Source: Paeniroseomonas aquatica (lineage in GTDB: Bacteria > Pseudomonadota > Alphaproteobacteria > Acetobacterales > Acetobacteraceae). From it: a stretch of DNA of 64,000 nt. Every line of letters begins with the position of its first letter. Within the stretch, counting starts at the first letter, position 1. Below, piece by piece: positions 1 to 8,829 of this stretch. The DNA lies in contig NZ_JAUFPN010000150.1 in assembly GCF_030409335.1 (NCBI RefSeq), forward strand, positions 24,281 through 88,280. Direction: 5' to 3'. The notes below the pieces were generated by a model, which had not been told where the DNA came from, searched no databases, and saw only the letters and a list, made by a program, of their open reading frames with translations. The position numbers and the translations under genes were made by a program.

Positions 1-1
1 G

Positions 2-193
2 CTGAAGGACTGCAGCCTGCCGCTGACCGGGGCGCGGGTGGTTGACATGGTCATCACCGAGCTCGGCGTCTTCACCCTGGCCCGCAAGGGCGAGACCGCG
101 GTGACGCTGATCGAGCTGGCCCCCGAGGTGACGCTCGAGGAGATCACGGCGAAGACCGAGGCGCCCTTCACCGTGGCGCTGCGCAACGCCTGA
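2..193 (+). CDS. 3-oxoacid CoA-transferase subunit B, C-terminal fragment
   Basis: Only the last 63 residues and the stop codon are present; the gene enters from the left edge. The reading frame gives a C-terminal segment with PLTG, VVDMVITELGVF and LIELAPEV followed by a TEAPF motif. This is the typical end of the beta subunit of succinyl-CoA/acetoacetyl-CoA or 3-oxoadipate CoA-transferases (ScoB/PcaJ/AtoD-AtoA group), which move CoA from succinyl-CoA to a 3-oxoacid in ketone-body or aromatic catabolism. The A subunit presumably lies just outside the window. The exact substrate cannot be read from this fragment. Confidence 0.85.
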   Translation: MKDCSLPLTGARVVDMVITELGVFTLARKGETAVTLIELAPEVTLEEITAKTEAPFTVALRNA

Positions 194-385
194 GCCGGCG
201 CGGCGCGGCGCGGCCCTCCGGCTGCGCCGGCCTTGCTTCCGGCGGCCGATCGATCTACAGGAATATTTGCCGAAGGCGCGATTCCGTCCGCGGTGCCGGC
301 GATGGGCCGACAAACCCCTCAATTCTAAAATTCGGCGGCCGGAACCAAGCCTTTTCAAAGGCCTGGCTCGCCGGACTTTAGCCGG

Positions 386-425
386 TTTGAGCCGAATTGA
401 GCGGATTTGAGCCGAATTGATCCAG
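386..425. repeat. Two tandem 20-bp units upstream of the HxlR gene
   Basis: The 15-mer TTTGAGCCGAATTGA occurs at 386-400 and again at 406-420, giving an exact 20-bp period (about two helical turns). It lies directly before the palindromes at 426-463. The gap 194-484 otherwise shows only relatively AT-rich sequence (e.g. around 320-335) and no gene. The repeat could be a second regulator site or a promoter element; its function is unknown. Confidence 0.5.
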
Positions 426-463
426 CTTGCATATCGCAAGCCAGGGTGCTTGCATGATGCAAG
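426..463. promoter_or_regulatory. Two palindromic operator-like sites before the HxlR/MATE operon
   Basis: A perfect 15-bp palindrome, CTTGCAT-G-ATGCAAG, lies at 449-463. A weaker copy, CTTGC-ATATC-GCAAG, lies at 426-440. Their centres are 23 bp apart, so two dimers would sit on the same DNA face. The right-hand site ends 21 bp before the HxlR start codon. HxlR-family regulators usually bind such paired inverted repeats in their own promoter, so autoregulation of the HxlR-MATE pair is the likely role (inference). Confidence 0.6.
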
Positions 464-484
464 TCATCCGGGATCCCGCCCGCC

Positions 485-982
485 ATGGTCCGTACCGATT
501 TCACCCGGATGCGCTGCCCCGTCGCCCGCTCCATGGCGGTGCTGGGCGAACGCTGGGCCATGCTGGTGCTGCGCGAATGCTTCTACGGCACCACCCGCTT
601 CGACGAATTCGAGCGCAACCTCGGCATCGCCCCGAACATCCTGGCCGCCCGGCTGCGCGAACTGATGGCGCATGGCCTGCTGGCCAAGACCCCCGCCGGC
701 TCCGGCCGGCACGACTATATTCTGACCGAGCAGGGCCGCGACTTCTTCCCCGCCTATGTCGCGCTGAAGGGCTGGGCGGACCGCTGGATGACTGGTCCCG
801 AGGGCCCGCCGGTGGTGCTCGAGGACCGGGTCACCGGCCAGCCGGTCCTGCCCAGCCCCGTCCTCTCCTCGGCCGGCACGCCGCTGCGGCCGGAGGATGT
901 CCGCGTCCTGCCCGGCCCCGGCGCCGGCCAGGCCATCCGCACCCGCTTCACCCCGAACCCGGCGGATCCCGACCATGGCTGA
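485..982 (+). CDS. HxlR-family winged-helix transcriptional regulator
   Basis: A 165-residue protein with the HxlR signature near the N-terminus: the conserved Cys at residue 11 (MRCPVARS), then VLGERWAMLVLRE, FDEFERNLGIAPNILAARLREL as the recognition region, and a wing containing YILTEQG. Family members are dimeric, often sense electrophiles or drugs through the N-terminal Cys, and control neighbouring genes. The last 8 bp overlap the start of the MATE transporter gene, so the two are translationally coupled. Paired palindromes stand directly upstream. The C-terminal 50 residues are Pro/Gly-rich and look disordered. The inducer is unknown. Confidence 0.88.
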   Translation: MVRTDFTRMRCPVARSMAVLGERWAMLVLRECFYGTTRFDEFERNLGIAPNILAARLRELMAHGLLAKTPAGSGRHDYILTEQGRDFFPAYVALKGWADRWMTGPEGPPVVLEDRVTGQPVLPSPVLSSAGTPLRPEDVRVLPGPGAGQAIRTRFTPNPADPDHG

Positions 983-2318
983 TGGCACCGCCGTCCTGGC
1001 GCCCACCCCGCTCGGCACCCTGCTGCGCCGCGTCTGGACCCTGGCGGCGCCCACCACCGCCGTCTCCGCCATCCAATCCGCCTGCCAGCTGGTGGAGCCC
1101 GTCCTGGCCTCCCGCCAGGGCACCGCGGCGCTGGCCGGCTGGGCGGTGGTGTTGCCCTTCGCCCTGCTGATGCAGCAGATGTCGGCCGGCGCTATGGGCG
1201 GCGGCGTGGTCTCGGCCATCGCCCGGACGCTGGGCGCCGGCCGCCGGGAGGAAGCCTCGGCGCTGGTCCTGCATGCGCTGGTCATCTCCATCGGCTTCGC
1301 CCTGGCCTTCATGCTGCTGCTGGCCGGCTTCCCGCATGAAATCCTCGGCGCCATCGGCGGGCCGGAGGTGGCCGCGGCCGCCGCCTCCTACTGCGCCTGG
1401 CTCTTCGGGGCCGGGGCCATCCCGGCCTGGCTGGCGAATACCCTCGCCTCGGTGCTGCGCGGCGGGGGGCGGCATGCGCTGGCCTCCCGCGTGCTGCTGC
1501 TCGCCTGGCTCGGCTATCCGCCGCTGGCCTGGGCGCTGATGGAGCCGGCCGGGCTGGGGCTGAAGGGCGCCGGCATCGCCTTCGCGGTGATGATGACGGC
1601 GGCCAGCATCGGCATGGCCGCGGTGGTGCTGGCCGGGGGCGCCGGCTTCACGCCGACGCTCCGGGTGAAGCTGCAGGCGACCCTCTTCTCCCGCATCCTC
1701 TCGGTCGGGCTGGTCGCCTGCGCCATGGCGACCATCGCCAACCTCACCACCATCCTGGTCACCGCCCGCATCGCCGCCTATGGGGCGACGGCGGTGGCCG
1801 CCTATGGCGTCTCGGCGCGGATCGAATTCCTGATGGTGCCGCTGGCCTTCGGCGTCGGCTCGGCGCTGACCGCGCTGGTCGGCCGCGCGGTCGGCGGCGG
1901 GGACTGGGTGACGGCGCGGCGCACCGCCTGGGCCGGCGGGCTGATGGCGCTGGGCGTGACCCTCGTCGTCGGCGTCTTCGTCTCGGTCTTCCCCGGCTTC
2001 ACCGCGGCGGCCTTCAGCGACGACCCGGCGGTGGTCGAGATCGCGACCCAGGCGCTGGCGGTCATCGGCTTCGCGCTGCCCGGCTTCGGCGTCGGCATGG
2101 CGCTGTACTTCGCCAGCATGGGCGCGGGGCGGATGCTCTGGCCCGCCGTCGCCGCGCTATCCCGCATCACCCTCGCGGTCGGCGGCGGCTGGGTGCTGGG
2201 GGATTGGCTGGGCATGGGGTTGCAGGGGCAGTTCATCGCCGTCGCGCTCGGCATCAGCGCCTATGGCATCGTCACCGCCCTGTCGGTCCGGCCGGGGGTC
2301 TGGTCCCCCCGGCCGTGA
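975..2318 (+). CDS. MATE-family multidrug efflux transporter
   Basis: A 447-residue hydrophobic protein with about twelve predicted membrane spans in two homologous halves, the size of MATE (NorM/DinF-like) antiporters. These export cationic drugs or metabolites in exchange for Na+ or H+ across the inner membrane. The opening segment (LWTLAAPT-like, RRVWTLAAPTTA), VLRGGGRHALASR near the middle and RIEFLMVPLAFGVGSALTALVGRAVGGG in the second half fit the family. The ATG at 975 overlaps the upstream regulator stop, so the regulator and pump are one operon. Substrate unknown; assignment rests on motif and topology reading. Confidence 0.85.
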   Translation: MADGTAVLAPTPLGTLLRRVWTLAAPTTAVSAIQSACQLVEPVLASRQGTAALAGWAVVLPFALLMQQMSAGAMGGGVVSAIARTLGAGRREEASALVLHALVISIGFALAFMLLLAGFPHEILGAIGGPEVAAAAASYCAWLFGAGAIPAWLANTLASVLRGGGRHALASRVLLLAWLGYPPLAWALMEPAGLGLKGAGIAFAVMMTAASIGMAAVVLAGGAGFTPTLRVKLQATLFSRILSVGLVACAMATIANLTTILVTARIAAYGATAVAAYGVSARIEFLMVPLAFGVGSALTALVGRAVGGGDWVTARRTAWAGGLMALGVTLVVGVFVSVFPGFTAAAFSDDPAVVEIATQALAVIGFALPGFGVGMALYFASMGAGRMLWPAVAALSRITLAVGGGWVLGDWLGMGLQGQFIAVALGISAYGIVTALSVRPGVWSPRP

Positions 2319-2324
2319 CCCAGG

Positions 2325-3287
2325 CTACCTGTTCACCCAGGGCGTGCGCTGCCACAGCCCGCGGTAATCCGCCTCCTGCCGCCGCAGCCGGGTGAACCAG
2401 GCCTCGCCCGGCTCGTAGGCCGGCTCGGTGAAGCGGGATTCCAGCGCCTTGACGAATTCGGGGTCGCGGGCGATCTCCTCCGTCACCTCGCGCAGCTTGC
2501 CGAGGATGCCGGCCGGTACCCCCGCCGGCGCCACCACCCCGCGCTCGGAGGCCATCTCCACCGGATAGCCGAGCTCCTTCAGCGTCGGGATGTCGCGGCC
2601 GAAGCGGCTGCGGCTGGCTCCGCCCTGGGCCAGGATGCGGAAGCCGTCCGGCGTCGCGGTGACGGCGCCGAGGTTGAGGCCCATGAGGTCGACCTGGCGG
2701 CTCAGCACCGCCGTGCGCAATTGCGGATCGCCGGCGAAGACCACATGCGTCAGCCGCACGCCGGTGAGTTCCTGCAGCAGCACCAATTGCAGGTGGTCGT
2801 CGGTGCCGATGCCCGGCGAGGCGAAGGTGATCGTGTCGGGTGCCGCCCGCGCCGCGTCGATCACGTCCTTCAGCGTCCTGTACTTGCTGTCGGCATGGGC
2901 GGTGATGGCGCTCGGGTCGGTCACGAGGTTGGCGATGGGGGCGAAGCTATCCAGCTTGAACTGCGCCGTCCGTTCGATCGGGATGGTGAGCAGGCCGGGG
3001 AAATTCGTGGTGCCCAGCGTATGGCCATCCGGCTTGGCGCGCGCGGTGGCGCCCAATGCAAGCTCGCCGCCCGCGCCGGTGCGGTTGGTGATGACGACGG
3101 TGCCGCCGAGCTTCTGCTCCAGCGCCCGGCCATAGGTGCGGGCATCGAGGTCGGTGCCGCCGCCGGCGCTGAAGCCGACCAGGATCTCGATGGGACGGTC
3201 GGGGAAGCGCGCGGTCTGCGCCAGCGCCGGGGCGAAGGCGGGTGCTGCCAGCGCCGCACCCAGCAGCGTGCGACGGGAGGTGCTCAT
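2325..3287 (-). CDS. Bug/TctC-family exported solute-binding protein
   Basis: A 320-residue periplasmic binding protein of the tripartite tricarboxylate transporter (Bug) family. The start at 3287 gives a twin-arginine-like signal (MSTSRRTLLG, cleavage after ALAQ near residue 24). It is followed by FPDRPIEILVGFSAGGGTD, the diagnostic Bug N-terminus, and KPDGHTLG and VVAPAGVPAGI later. These proteins bind small carboxylates or amides. No TctA/TctB membrane genes are adjacent, which is common for Bug proteins in this group. Its start overlaps the stop of the upstream epimerase gene by 4 bp, suggesting one transcript and perhaps a shared substrate pathway. Confidence 0.9.
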   Translation of the reverse strand: MSTSRRTLLGAALAAPAFAPALAQTARFPDRPIEILVGFSAGGGTDLDARTYGRALEQKLGGTVVITNRTGAGGELALGATARAKPDGHTLGTTNFPGLLTIPIERTAQFKLDSFAPIANLVTDPSAITAHADSKYRTLKDVIDAARAAPDTITFASPGIGTDDHLQLVLLQELTGVRLTHVVFAGDPQLRTAVLSRQVDLMGLNLGAVTATPDGFRILAQGGASRSRFGRDIPTLKELGYPVEMASERGVVAPAGVPAGILGKLREVTEEIARDPEFVKALESRFTEPAYEPGEAWFTRLRRQEADYRGLWQRTPWVNR

Positions 3288-4318
3288 GCGCCCTTCCCCT
3301 CGTTGCCGTCGCGCCATTCGATCAGCCGGCGCAGGCCCTCGCGCATGTCGACTTCCGGCGCCCAGCCGATGGCATCCTTCGCCGCCTCATGCGCGATGCG
3401 GAAGGCGCCGCCGGAGGTCAGCCGCACCTTGCCGTCGCTGCCGACGAACTCCGGCTTGGCGCCGCCGCCGGCCAGCTCGGTCACCAGCTCGACCAGCTGC
3501 AGGGTGGTCACCGGCGCCGGGCCGGAGGTATTCACCGCGACATCGGTCGCCGCACTCTCGAAGGCCATGCGGTTGGCCCGCGCGAGGTCGCCGACATAGA
3601 CGAAATGCTTGGTCTCGGAGCCGTCGCCGAAGACCTGCGGCGCCTCGCCGCGCTTCACCCGGTCGATGGTCTCGATGATGTAGAGCGCATTGGCGGCGCG
3701 GTAGTGCTGGCGTTCGCCGTACACGGTCGAATAGCGCAGCACGACATAGTCCTGGCCCCACTTGCGGTAGGCGTCGCGGCAGAGCTGCTCGCCGATGATC
3801 TTGCTGGCGCCGTATAATATCGCGGCCGGCGGCGCGCCCACGCTGTGGAAGGGCGTGCTCTCCACCAGCTCGCCGGACACGCCGGGGCCGTAGCCGTAGG
3901 TGGCGTTGGAGGAGGCGAAGACCACCTTCGCCACCTTGTTGGCGCGGCAGGCCTCGAGCGCGTTCTGCACGCCGCGGATGTTCACGTCGAGCCCGCCCCA
4001 GGGGTCGCGGTCCATCGACAGGGTCATGTAGGCGGCGAGCTGCAGCACGCCGGCCGCGCCCTCGGTCACCCGCAGCAGGTCGGCCATGCGCATGACGTCG
4101 CCGCGCACCAGCTTGAGGCGCGGGTGGTCCTTCAGATGGGCGATGGCGGCTTCCGAGCCGAAGGCGAAATTATCGAAGAGCACCACTTCGGATGCGCCAT
4201 GGTCCAGCAGCTCCGCGGCGGTGGCGGAGCCGACCAGGCTGGCCCCGCCGACGATGACGAAGCGGTTGCCGCTGATGGACACTGCGGCGGAGCCGCTGCT
4301 GGAGACGGAGGCGGACAT
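3284..4318 (-). CDS. NAD-dependent epimerase/dehydratase (extended SDR)
   Basis: A 344-residue extended short-chain dehydrogenase. The Rossmann glycine motif is GGASLVG at residues 24-30, an acidic residue follows strand 2 (FDNF), and the active site YGASK lies near residue 170 with SSNATYG before it. Family members act on nucleotide sugars or related keto/hydroxy compounds. Here the downstream, overlapping Bug gene suggests a catabolic rather than a cell-envelope role, but the substrate cannot be named. The first 16 residues are Ser/Ala-rich and probably unstructured. Confidence 0.85.
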   Translation of the reverse strand: MSASVSSSGSAAVSISGNRFVIVGGASLVGSATAAELLDHGASEVVLFDNFAFGSEAAIAHLKDHPRLKLVRGDVMRMADLLRVTEGAAGVLQLAAYMTLSMDRDPWGGLDVNIRGVQNALEACRANKVAKVVFASSNATYGYGPGVSGELVESTPFHSVGAPPAAILYGASKIIGEQLCRDAYRKWGQDYVVLRYSTVYGERQHYRAANALYIIETIDRVKRGEAPQVFGDGSETKHFVYVGDLARANRMAFESAATDVAVNTSGPAPVTTLQLVELVTELAGGGAKPEFVGSDGKVRLTSGGAFRIAHEAAKDAIGWAPEVDMREGLRRLIEWRDGNEGKGA

Positions 4319-4392
4319 GCGGTTTCAACTCCCGAAATTTCTTGGCCGCATCCAAGCGCCTCCGGCGTCCCAGGCCAAGGGGCCGGGCCGGA

Positions 4393-4992
4393 TTATCCGC
4401 GGGCGCCGCGCGGCGACTGGTCCGCCAGGTTGCGCTTCGGCGGCCGCGGCGGGCGCGCCGGCGGCAGCGGCAGCGCCTCGCACTGCCAGCAGAAGCCGAG
4501 CTTCTCCAGCGCCGCCCGCGGGTCCGGCCGGTCCGGCACGGTGGCCAGGGCGGCGGCGATCAGCAGGGCCACCACCAGCGGCTCGAAGGCCGAGCCGGTG
4601 CGGCAGACCGGCAGCGCCCAGGTGCCCTTGAAGGGCCAGGAGAGGCGCAGCCCGCCCGGCGTCAGCAGGTCGCCGGCGAGGTGGCTGAGGTAGCCGACCA
4701 CCACCGGGGCGGCGAATTCCGCCGGCACCGCATGGTGCCGCAGCAGCCACCAGCAGCCGACCACGGCCAGCAGGGAATGGGTGATGCCGCGGTGCCCGAA
4801 GACGCCCGCCACCAGGTCGGAGACCGGCCGCAGCCGCTTGCCCACCCAGGATTTCGGGTGGTCCACATCGGGCAGCAGCCCGCCGAGCGCCGCCAGCCCC
4901 AGGGCCAGCGGCGCCAGCGCCGGCTGGCCGAAATGGGGCGCGGCAGCCATCCAGGCGGCGGCGCCCAGGGCAACATGGGAGCCCGCCATCAT
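4393..4992 (-). CDS. YdjM-like membrane-bound metal-dependent hydrolase (DUF457)
   Basis: A 199-residue protein with several membrane spans and the two metal-ligand motifs of the YdjM/DUF457 family: PDVDH (41-45) and HRGITHS (67-73). HLAGDLLTPGG further on contributes a third set of ligands. Proteins of this family are integral inner-membrane putative phosphohydrolases; E. coli YdjM belongs to the SOS regulon. The C-terminus is Pro/Arg-rich (PPARPPRPPKR). The gene stands alone. An inverted repeat lies 26-52 bp upstream of its start. Confidence 0.82.
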   Translation of the reverse strand: MMAGSHVALGAAAWMAAAPHFGQPALAPLALGLAALGGLLPDVDHPKSWVGKRLRPVSDLVAGVFGHRGITHSLLAVVGCWWLLRHHAVPAEFAAPVVVGYLSHLAGDLLTPGGLRLSWPFKGTWALPVCRTGSAFEPLVVALLIAAALATVPDRPDPRAALEKLGFCWQCEALPLPPARPPRPPKRNLADQSPRGARG

Positions 4993-5017
4993 GGCGTGCG
5001 GCGTCCTGTCCGAGAGT

Positions 5018-5044
5018 GCTGGAACGAAGCTTCAAGATTCCAGC
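5018..5044. promoter_or_regulatory. Nested inverted repeat upstream of the YdjM-like gene
   Basis: GCTGGAA at 5018-5024 pairs with TTCCAGC at 5038-5044, and the interval contains a perfect palindrome GAAGCTTC at 5026-5033. It lies between the stop of the O-methyltransferase gene (5094) and the start of the YdjM-like gene (4992), both on the minus strand. It could be an operator for the downstream gene or a weak transcript-end structure. It has no T-run. Confidence 0.35.
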
Positions 5045-5093
5045 CTAAGCTGCGGATTGTCCACTGTTTTTGCCGGACGATCCGCGTTCGGCG

Positions 5094-6101
<1,008 letters not shown>

Positions 6102-6128
6102 GCCATCCTCCTCCGTTGCGGAGGCAGC

Positions 6129-6752
6129 CTAGACCGAGCTCAGCGCCAGCGCCGCCAGGAATCGTTCGGCGGCCAGCTCCGGCGGCCAGGGGCGCCAGGC
6201 CTCGCCGCCATAGACCGGGACCAGCGGGTCCTGCTCCATGACGCCGGCGCGGATGCCGAGGGTCCCGCGCACCTCGTCCCGGGTCCAGCCGGCGACATGC
6301 ACCGCCTCGGCCGCGGCCATGGCGATGTCGCAGGCCTTGTGGGCGCGCTTCTCCGCCGCGGTCCAGGGCGGCAGGCCGTAGCGGAGCGCGACGACCTCCT
6401 GCAGGCGGGATTGCAGCGCGGCGAAGCCGGGGCCGAGGAAGGGCTTCAGCGGCGAGATGCAGTCGAAGTTGATGAGGCCTTCCTCGGCGTCATGCAGCAG
6501 CTCCCGCCGTGCCTGGTCCGCGCTCAGCGGGCCGCGCCCGCGCCGCAGCGCCAGCACCGCCAGCGAATGCTGCGCGACCGAGAGCGGCGCGCCGGGCCAG
6601 ATGGAATGGCCGCCCCAGCGGAAGGTGCGGGACAGGCCGATGGCGAGGTCCTCCTCCGACCAGTCGAAGGCGGTGGGGGAGAGCAGGTCGAGCCGGCGGC
6701 CGGAGGGCAGCCGGATCCAGGCGCGCGACGGCGGCGTGGCCCTTGGCGCCAT
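6129..6752 (-). CDS. HD-domain phosphohydrolase (YfbR-like)
   Basis: A 207-residue protein with an HD-type metal site: QHSL (H62), LLHDAEEG (H87, D88) and CDIAMAAAEAVH near residue 141. The N-terminus (WIRLPSGRRLDLL) and the LSRTFRWGGH segment are characteristic of a group of HD hydrolases related to 5'-nucleotidase YfbR. These probably dephosphorylate deoxynucleotides. The gene abuts the downstream MBL-fold gene with no gap (stop at 6753), so they are likely co-transcribed. The true substrate is not known. Confidence 0.78.
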   Translation of the reverse strand: MAPRATPPSRAWIRLPSGRRLDLLSPTAFDWSEEDLAIGLSRTFRWGGHSIWPGAPLSVAQHSLAVLALRRGRGPLSADQARRELLHDAEEGLINFDCISPLKPFLGPGFAALQSRLQEVVALRYGLPPWTAAEKRAHKACDIAMAAAEAVHVAGWTRDEVRGTLGIRAGVMEQDPLVPVYGGEAWRPWPPELAAERFLAALALSSV

Positions 6753-7508
6753 TCAGAAGCGCGGCTCGGTGATGTCGAATTCCTGGCAGACCTCGAGGTC
6801 CTCGGAGAACCACGCCTTGATGCCGGCGCGGCGCTGGCCGATGAACTCGGGCCGCCCCGCGTCATCGAGCCGCATGGTCAGGTCGTGGCCGGGGATGAGC
6901 AGGGTGCCCGGCACCTGCCGCCACAAGGACCAGATGCGGTCGAGGCTGGCGCGGCTGGCGGCGGCATCCATGGTCATGTCGGTCGCCAGCGAGAGCATCT
7001 CGGCACGGTTCTTCGCGGCATCGCCGCTGAACACCACGGGGAAGTCGTTGCCCTCGAGCCGGTAGACCAGGCAGCCCGGGGTATGGCCGGGGCAGAGATG
7101 CGCGGTGAAGCCATCGAGGAACTGCTCGCCGTCTTCCAGCAGGTGCAGCTTCGGGTGCCTCGCCAGGTCGGCGACGTAGAGCTCGGGCAGCGGGTTGAAG
7201 CCGGCGGGGACGCCGGTGGCCCAGTCCATCTCGACCCTGCCGATCCAAACGGCGGCATTGGGGAAGAGCGTGTAGTTCACCGAGTGGTCCCAATGGGCAT
7301 GGGTGAGGACCACGTCGGTGACCGCCTCCGGCGCGACGCCGGCGGCGGCGAGCTGCTTGCCGAATTCGGGGCGGACGGCGAAGGCGCCGACGTCGATGAG
7401 GATGGTGCGGTCATGGCCGCGCAGCAGGGCGATGGTGCTCCAGCCCAGGCCGCCGTGGCAGAGCGACTTGCCGGGATAGCCCTGGATCAGCACGTCGATC
7501 CGGTACAT
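6753..7508 (-). CDS. MBL-fold metallo-hydrolase
   Basis: A 251-residue metallo-beta-lactamase-fold protein. The metal-binding motif HAHWDH lies at residues 70-75, followed by a His in LCPGHTPGC and an Asp in VVFSGDAAKN, then LLIPGHD as the last ligand. The layout is that of the N-acyl homoserine lactonase/glyoxalase-II-like group. It hydrolyses an ester, thioester or lactone in the cytoplasm; no signal peptide is visible. The start at 7508 was chosen because MYRIDVLIQG is the natural beginning and the longer upstream frame is Pro/Arg-rich. It directly precedes the HD gene on the minus strand. Confidence 0.85.
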   Translation of the reverse strand: MYRIDVLIQGYPGKSLCHGGLGWSTIALLRGHDRTILIDVGAFAVRPEFGKQLAAAGVAPEAVTDVVLTHAHWDHSVNYTLFPNAAVWIGRVEMDWATGVPAGFNPLPELYVADLARHPKLHLLEDGEQFLDGFTAHLCPGHTPGCLVYRLEGNDFPVVFSGDAAKNRAEMLSLATDMTMDAAASRASLDRIWSLWRQVPGTLLIPGHDLTMRLDDAGRPEFIGQRRAGIKAWFSEDLEVCQEFDITEPRF

Positions 7509-7582
7509 GGCGCTTTCCTTCCTGGTTCGCCGCAGCCTCGGGGCGCCGCCGGGCCGCGTCAATCCGGGAGGCCTCGGCGGCG

Positions 7583-8242
7583 CTACCGCGCCAGCAGCGC
7601 CTTCAGCCTGCGCACCGCGCTGTCCGGCGTGGTGAAGACCGGGCGGGCGGTCGTGGCCTCCACCATCGGCGCCACGCGGGCGAGGCTGAACTGGGCGACG
7701 GCGACCACGTCGCACTTCGCCAGGGACCGGGCGGCGACGCCGGCGAGGCGGTCGTGCTCCGCCGCATCGCCGGCATCGAGCGCGGCGAGCGAGCCGGTGG
7801 CGAGCTGGCAGACCACCTCCACGTCATCCGGGAATTCGGCCGGCATGGTGTCGAGCGTCGGCTGGAAGCTGGCGAGCAGGCCGATGCGCGGGCGGCGCCC
7901 GGCCGGGGCGAGGCGGCGGGCCTCGGCCACGGCCTCGTCGATCATCGCCTCGTTCGGCTTCAGCACCGGCATCCCCGCCTGTTCCGCAGCCACCGCGTCG
8001 ATGCAGGGGCCGAAGGCGGAGCAGGTGAAGAGGATGCCCTGCGCCCCGGTGCCCACGGCATAGCGCGAGAGGGTGAGGAAGCGCTCGGTCATCGCCTGGT
8101 CGAGCGCGCCCTGCCGCGCGAGATCGGCAGAGAGGCTGTCGTCCAGCAGGTTCATCAGCACCGCCTCCGGCCAGGCGCGGGCGAAGGCGGCCTCGATCGG
8201 CGGCGGGGAATGGCGGAGGGCGTGGATCAGGGCGATGCGCAT
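7583..8242 (-). CDS. Asp/Glu/hydantoin racemase-family protein
   Basis: A 219-residue protein of the Asp/Glu racemase superfamily. The first catalytic-type cysteine is in LFTCSAFG (C74), within the conserved TCSAFG loop, and IGLLASFQPTLD opens the second half. At the place where a second catalytic Cys is usual, the sequence reads AVAQFSLARV, with no Cys, so a true two-base racemase mechanism is doubtful. A decarboxylase- or isomerase-type reaction, as in one-Cys relatives, is possible. The substrate is unknown. It is followed at 8249 by an unrelated exported protein gene on the same strand. Confidence 0.78.
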   Translation of the reverse strand: MRIALIHALRHSPPPIEAAFARAWPEAVLMNLLDDSLSADLARQGALDQAMTERFLTLSRYAVGTGAQGILFTCSAFGPCIDAVAAEQAGMPVLKPNEAMIDEAVAEARRLAPAGRRPRIGLLASFQPTLDTMPAEFPDDVEVVCQLATGSLAALDAGDAAEHDRLAGVAARSLAKCDVVAVAQFSLARVAPMVEATTARPVFTTPDSAVRRLKALLAR

Positions 8243-8248
8243 CGGCGC

Positions 8249-8707
8249 CTAGACCTTCGTGCAGCGCCGCAGCGGCGAGGAGAATTCGTTGCAGCCGGGG
8301 AAGACGATCTCGTCCGGGCCGCGGCGTTCGACCCGCAGCATGTTGGGATTGCCGCCGCAGCCGAAGCCGGCATCGGGCGGCATGCGGGCGCCGAGCGGGC
8401 CCTGGAGGGGCTGCAGCGGGGTGAAGCGGAACTCGAGGCCATCGGGCTGCAGCGCCACGGTCTCGATGGTTCGCTGGCGATAGGCGGTGTCGAGCGACGT
8501 CGCCCGCATCACCAGGTCGCGGGTGAAGATGACGGTGGGGCTGCCGAAGCAGGCCGGGCTGTCCCAGTCGTTCGGCGGGTAGAGGCCGCCGGTCCAGGAC
8601 CCGAAGACCCATTCATGCGGCGGCCCCTGGCGGTTCTGCGCCCAGGCCGCGGAAGCGACGAAAGGCGCGGCCAGCGGCAGCGTGAGAAGCAGGGCCCGAC
8701 GCCGCAT
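8249..8707 (-). CDS. Hypothetical exported protein
   Basis: A 152-residue protein that I do not recognise. The start at 8707 gives a clear signal peptide (MRRRALLLTLPLAAPFVASAAWAQ, cleavage after about residue 24). The mature part begins with a WVFGSWTGGLYPP segment and contains four cysteines, (ACFGSP, FGCGGNP, PGCNEF, RRCTK), suggesting two disulfides in the periplasm. The WxFGxWxGG pattern resembles that of small lipocalin-like periplasmic proteins, but this is only a resemblance. It overlaps no neighbour and lies upstream of the racemase-family gene. Confidence 0.7.
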   Translation of the reverse strand: MRRRALLLTLPLAAPFVASAAWAQNRQGPPHEWVFGSWTGGLYPPNDWDSPACFGSPTVIFTRDLVMRATSLDTAYRQRTIETVALQPDGLEFRFTPLQPLQGPLGARMPPDAGFGCGGNPNMLRVERRGPDEIVFPGCNEFSSPLRRCTKV

Positions 8708-8829
8708 GCGGATAATCCTCCAGACAGGGTGGGAAGGCTTGTAGCGCGCCTCGCGGCCGAAGCCCAAGGGGTGCCGCCGACCGCGCCGGGAGCGTAACCT
8801 GCCGGCCGAACCACGGGAGAGGGCGGATC

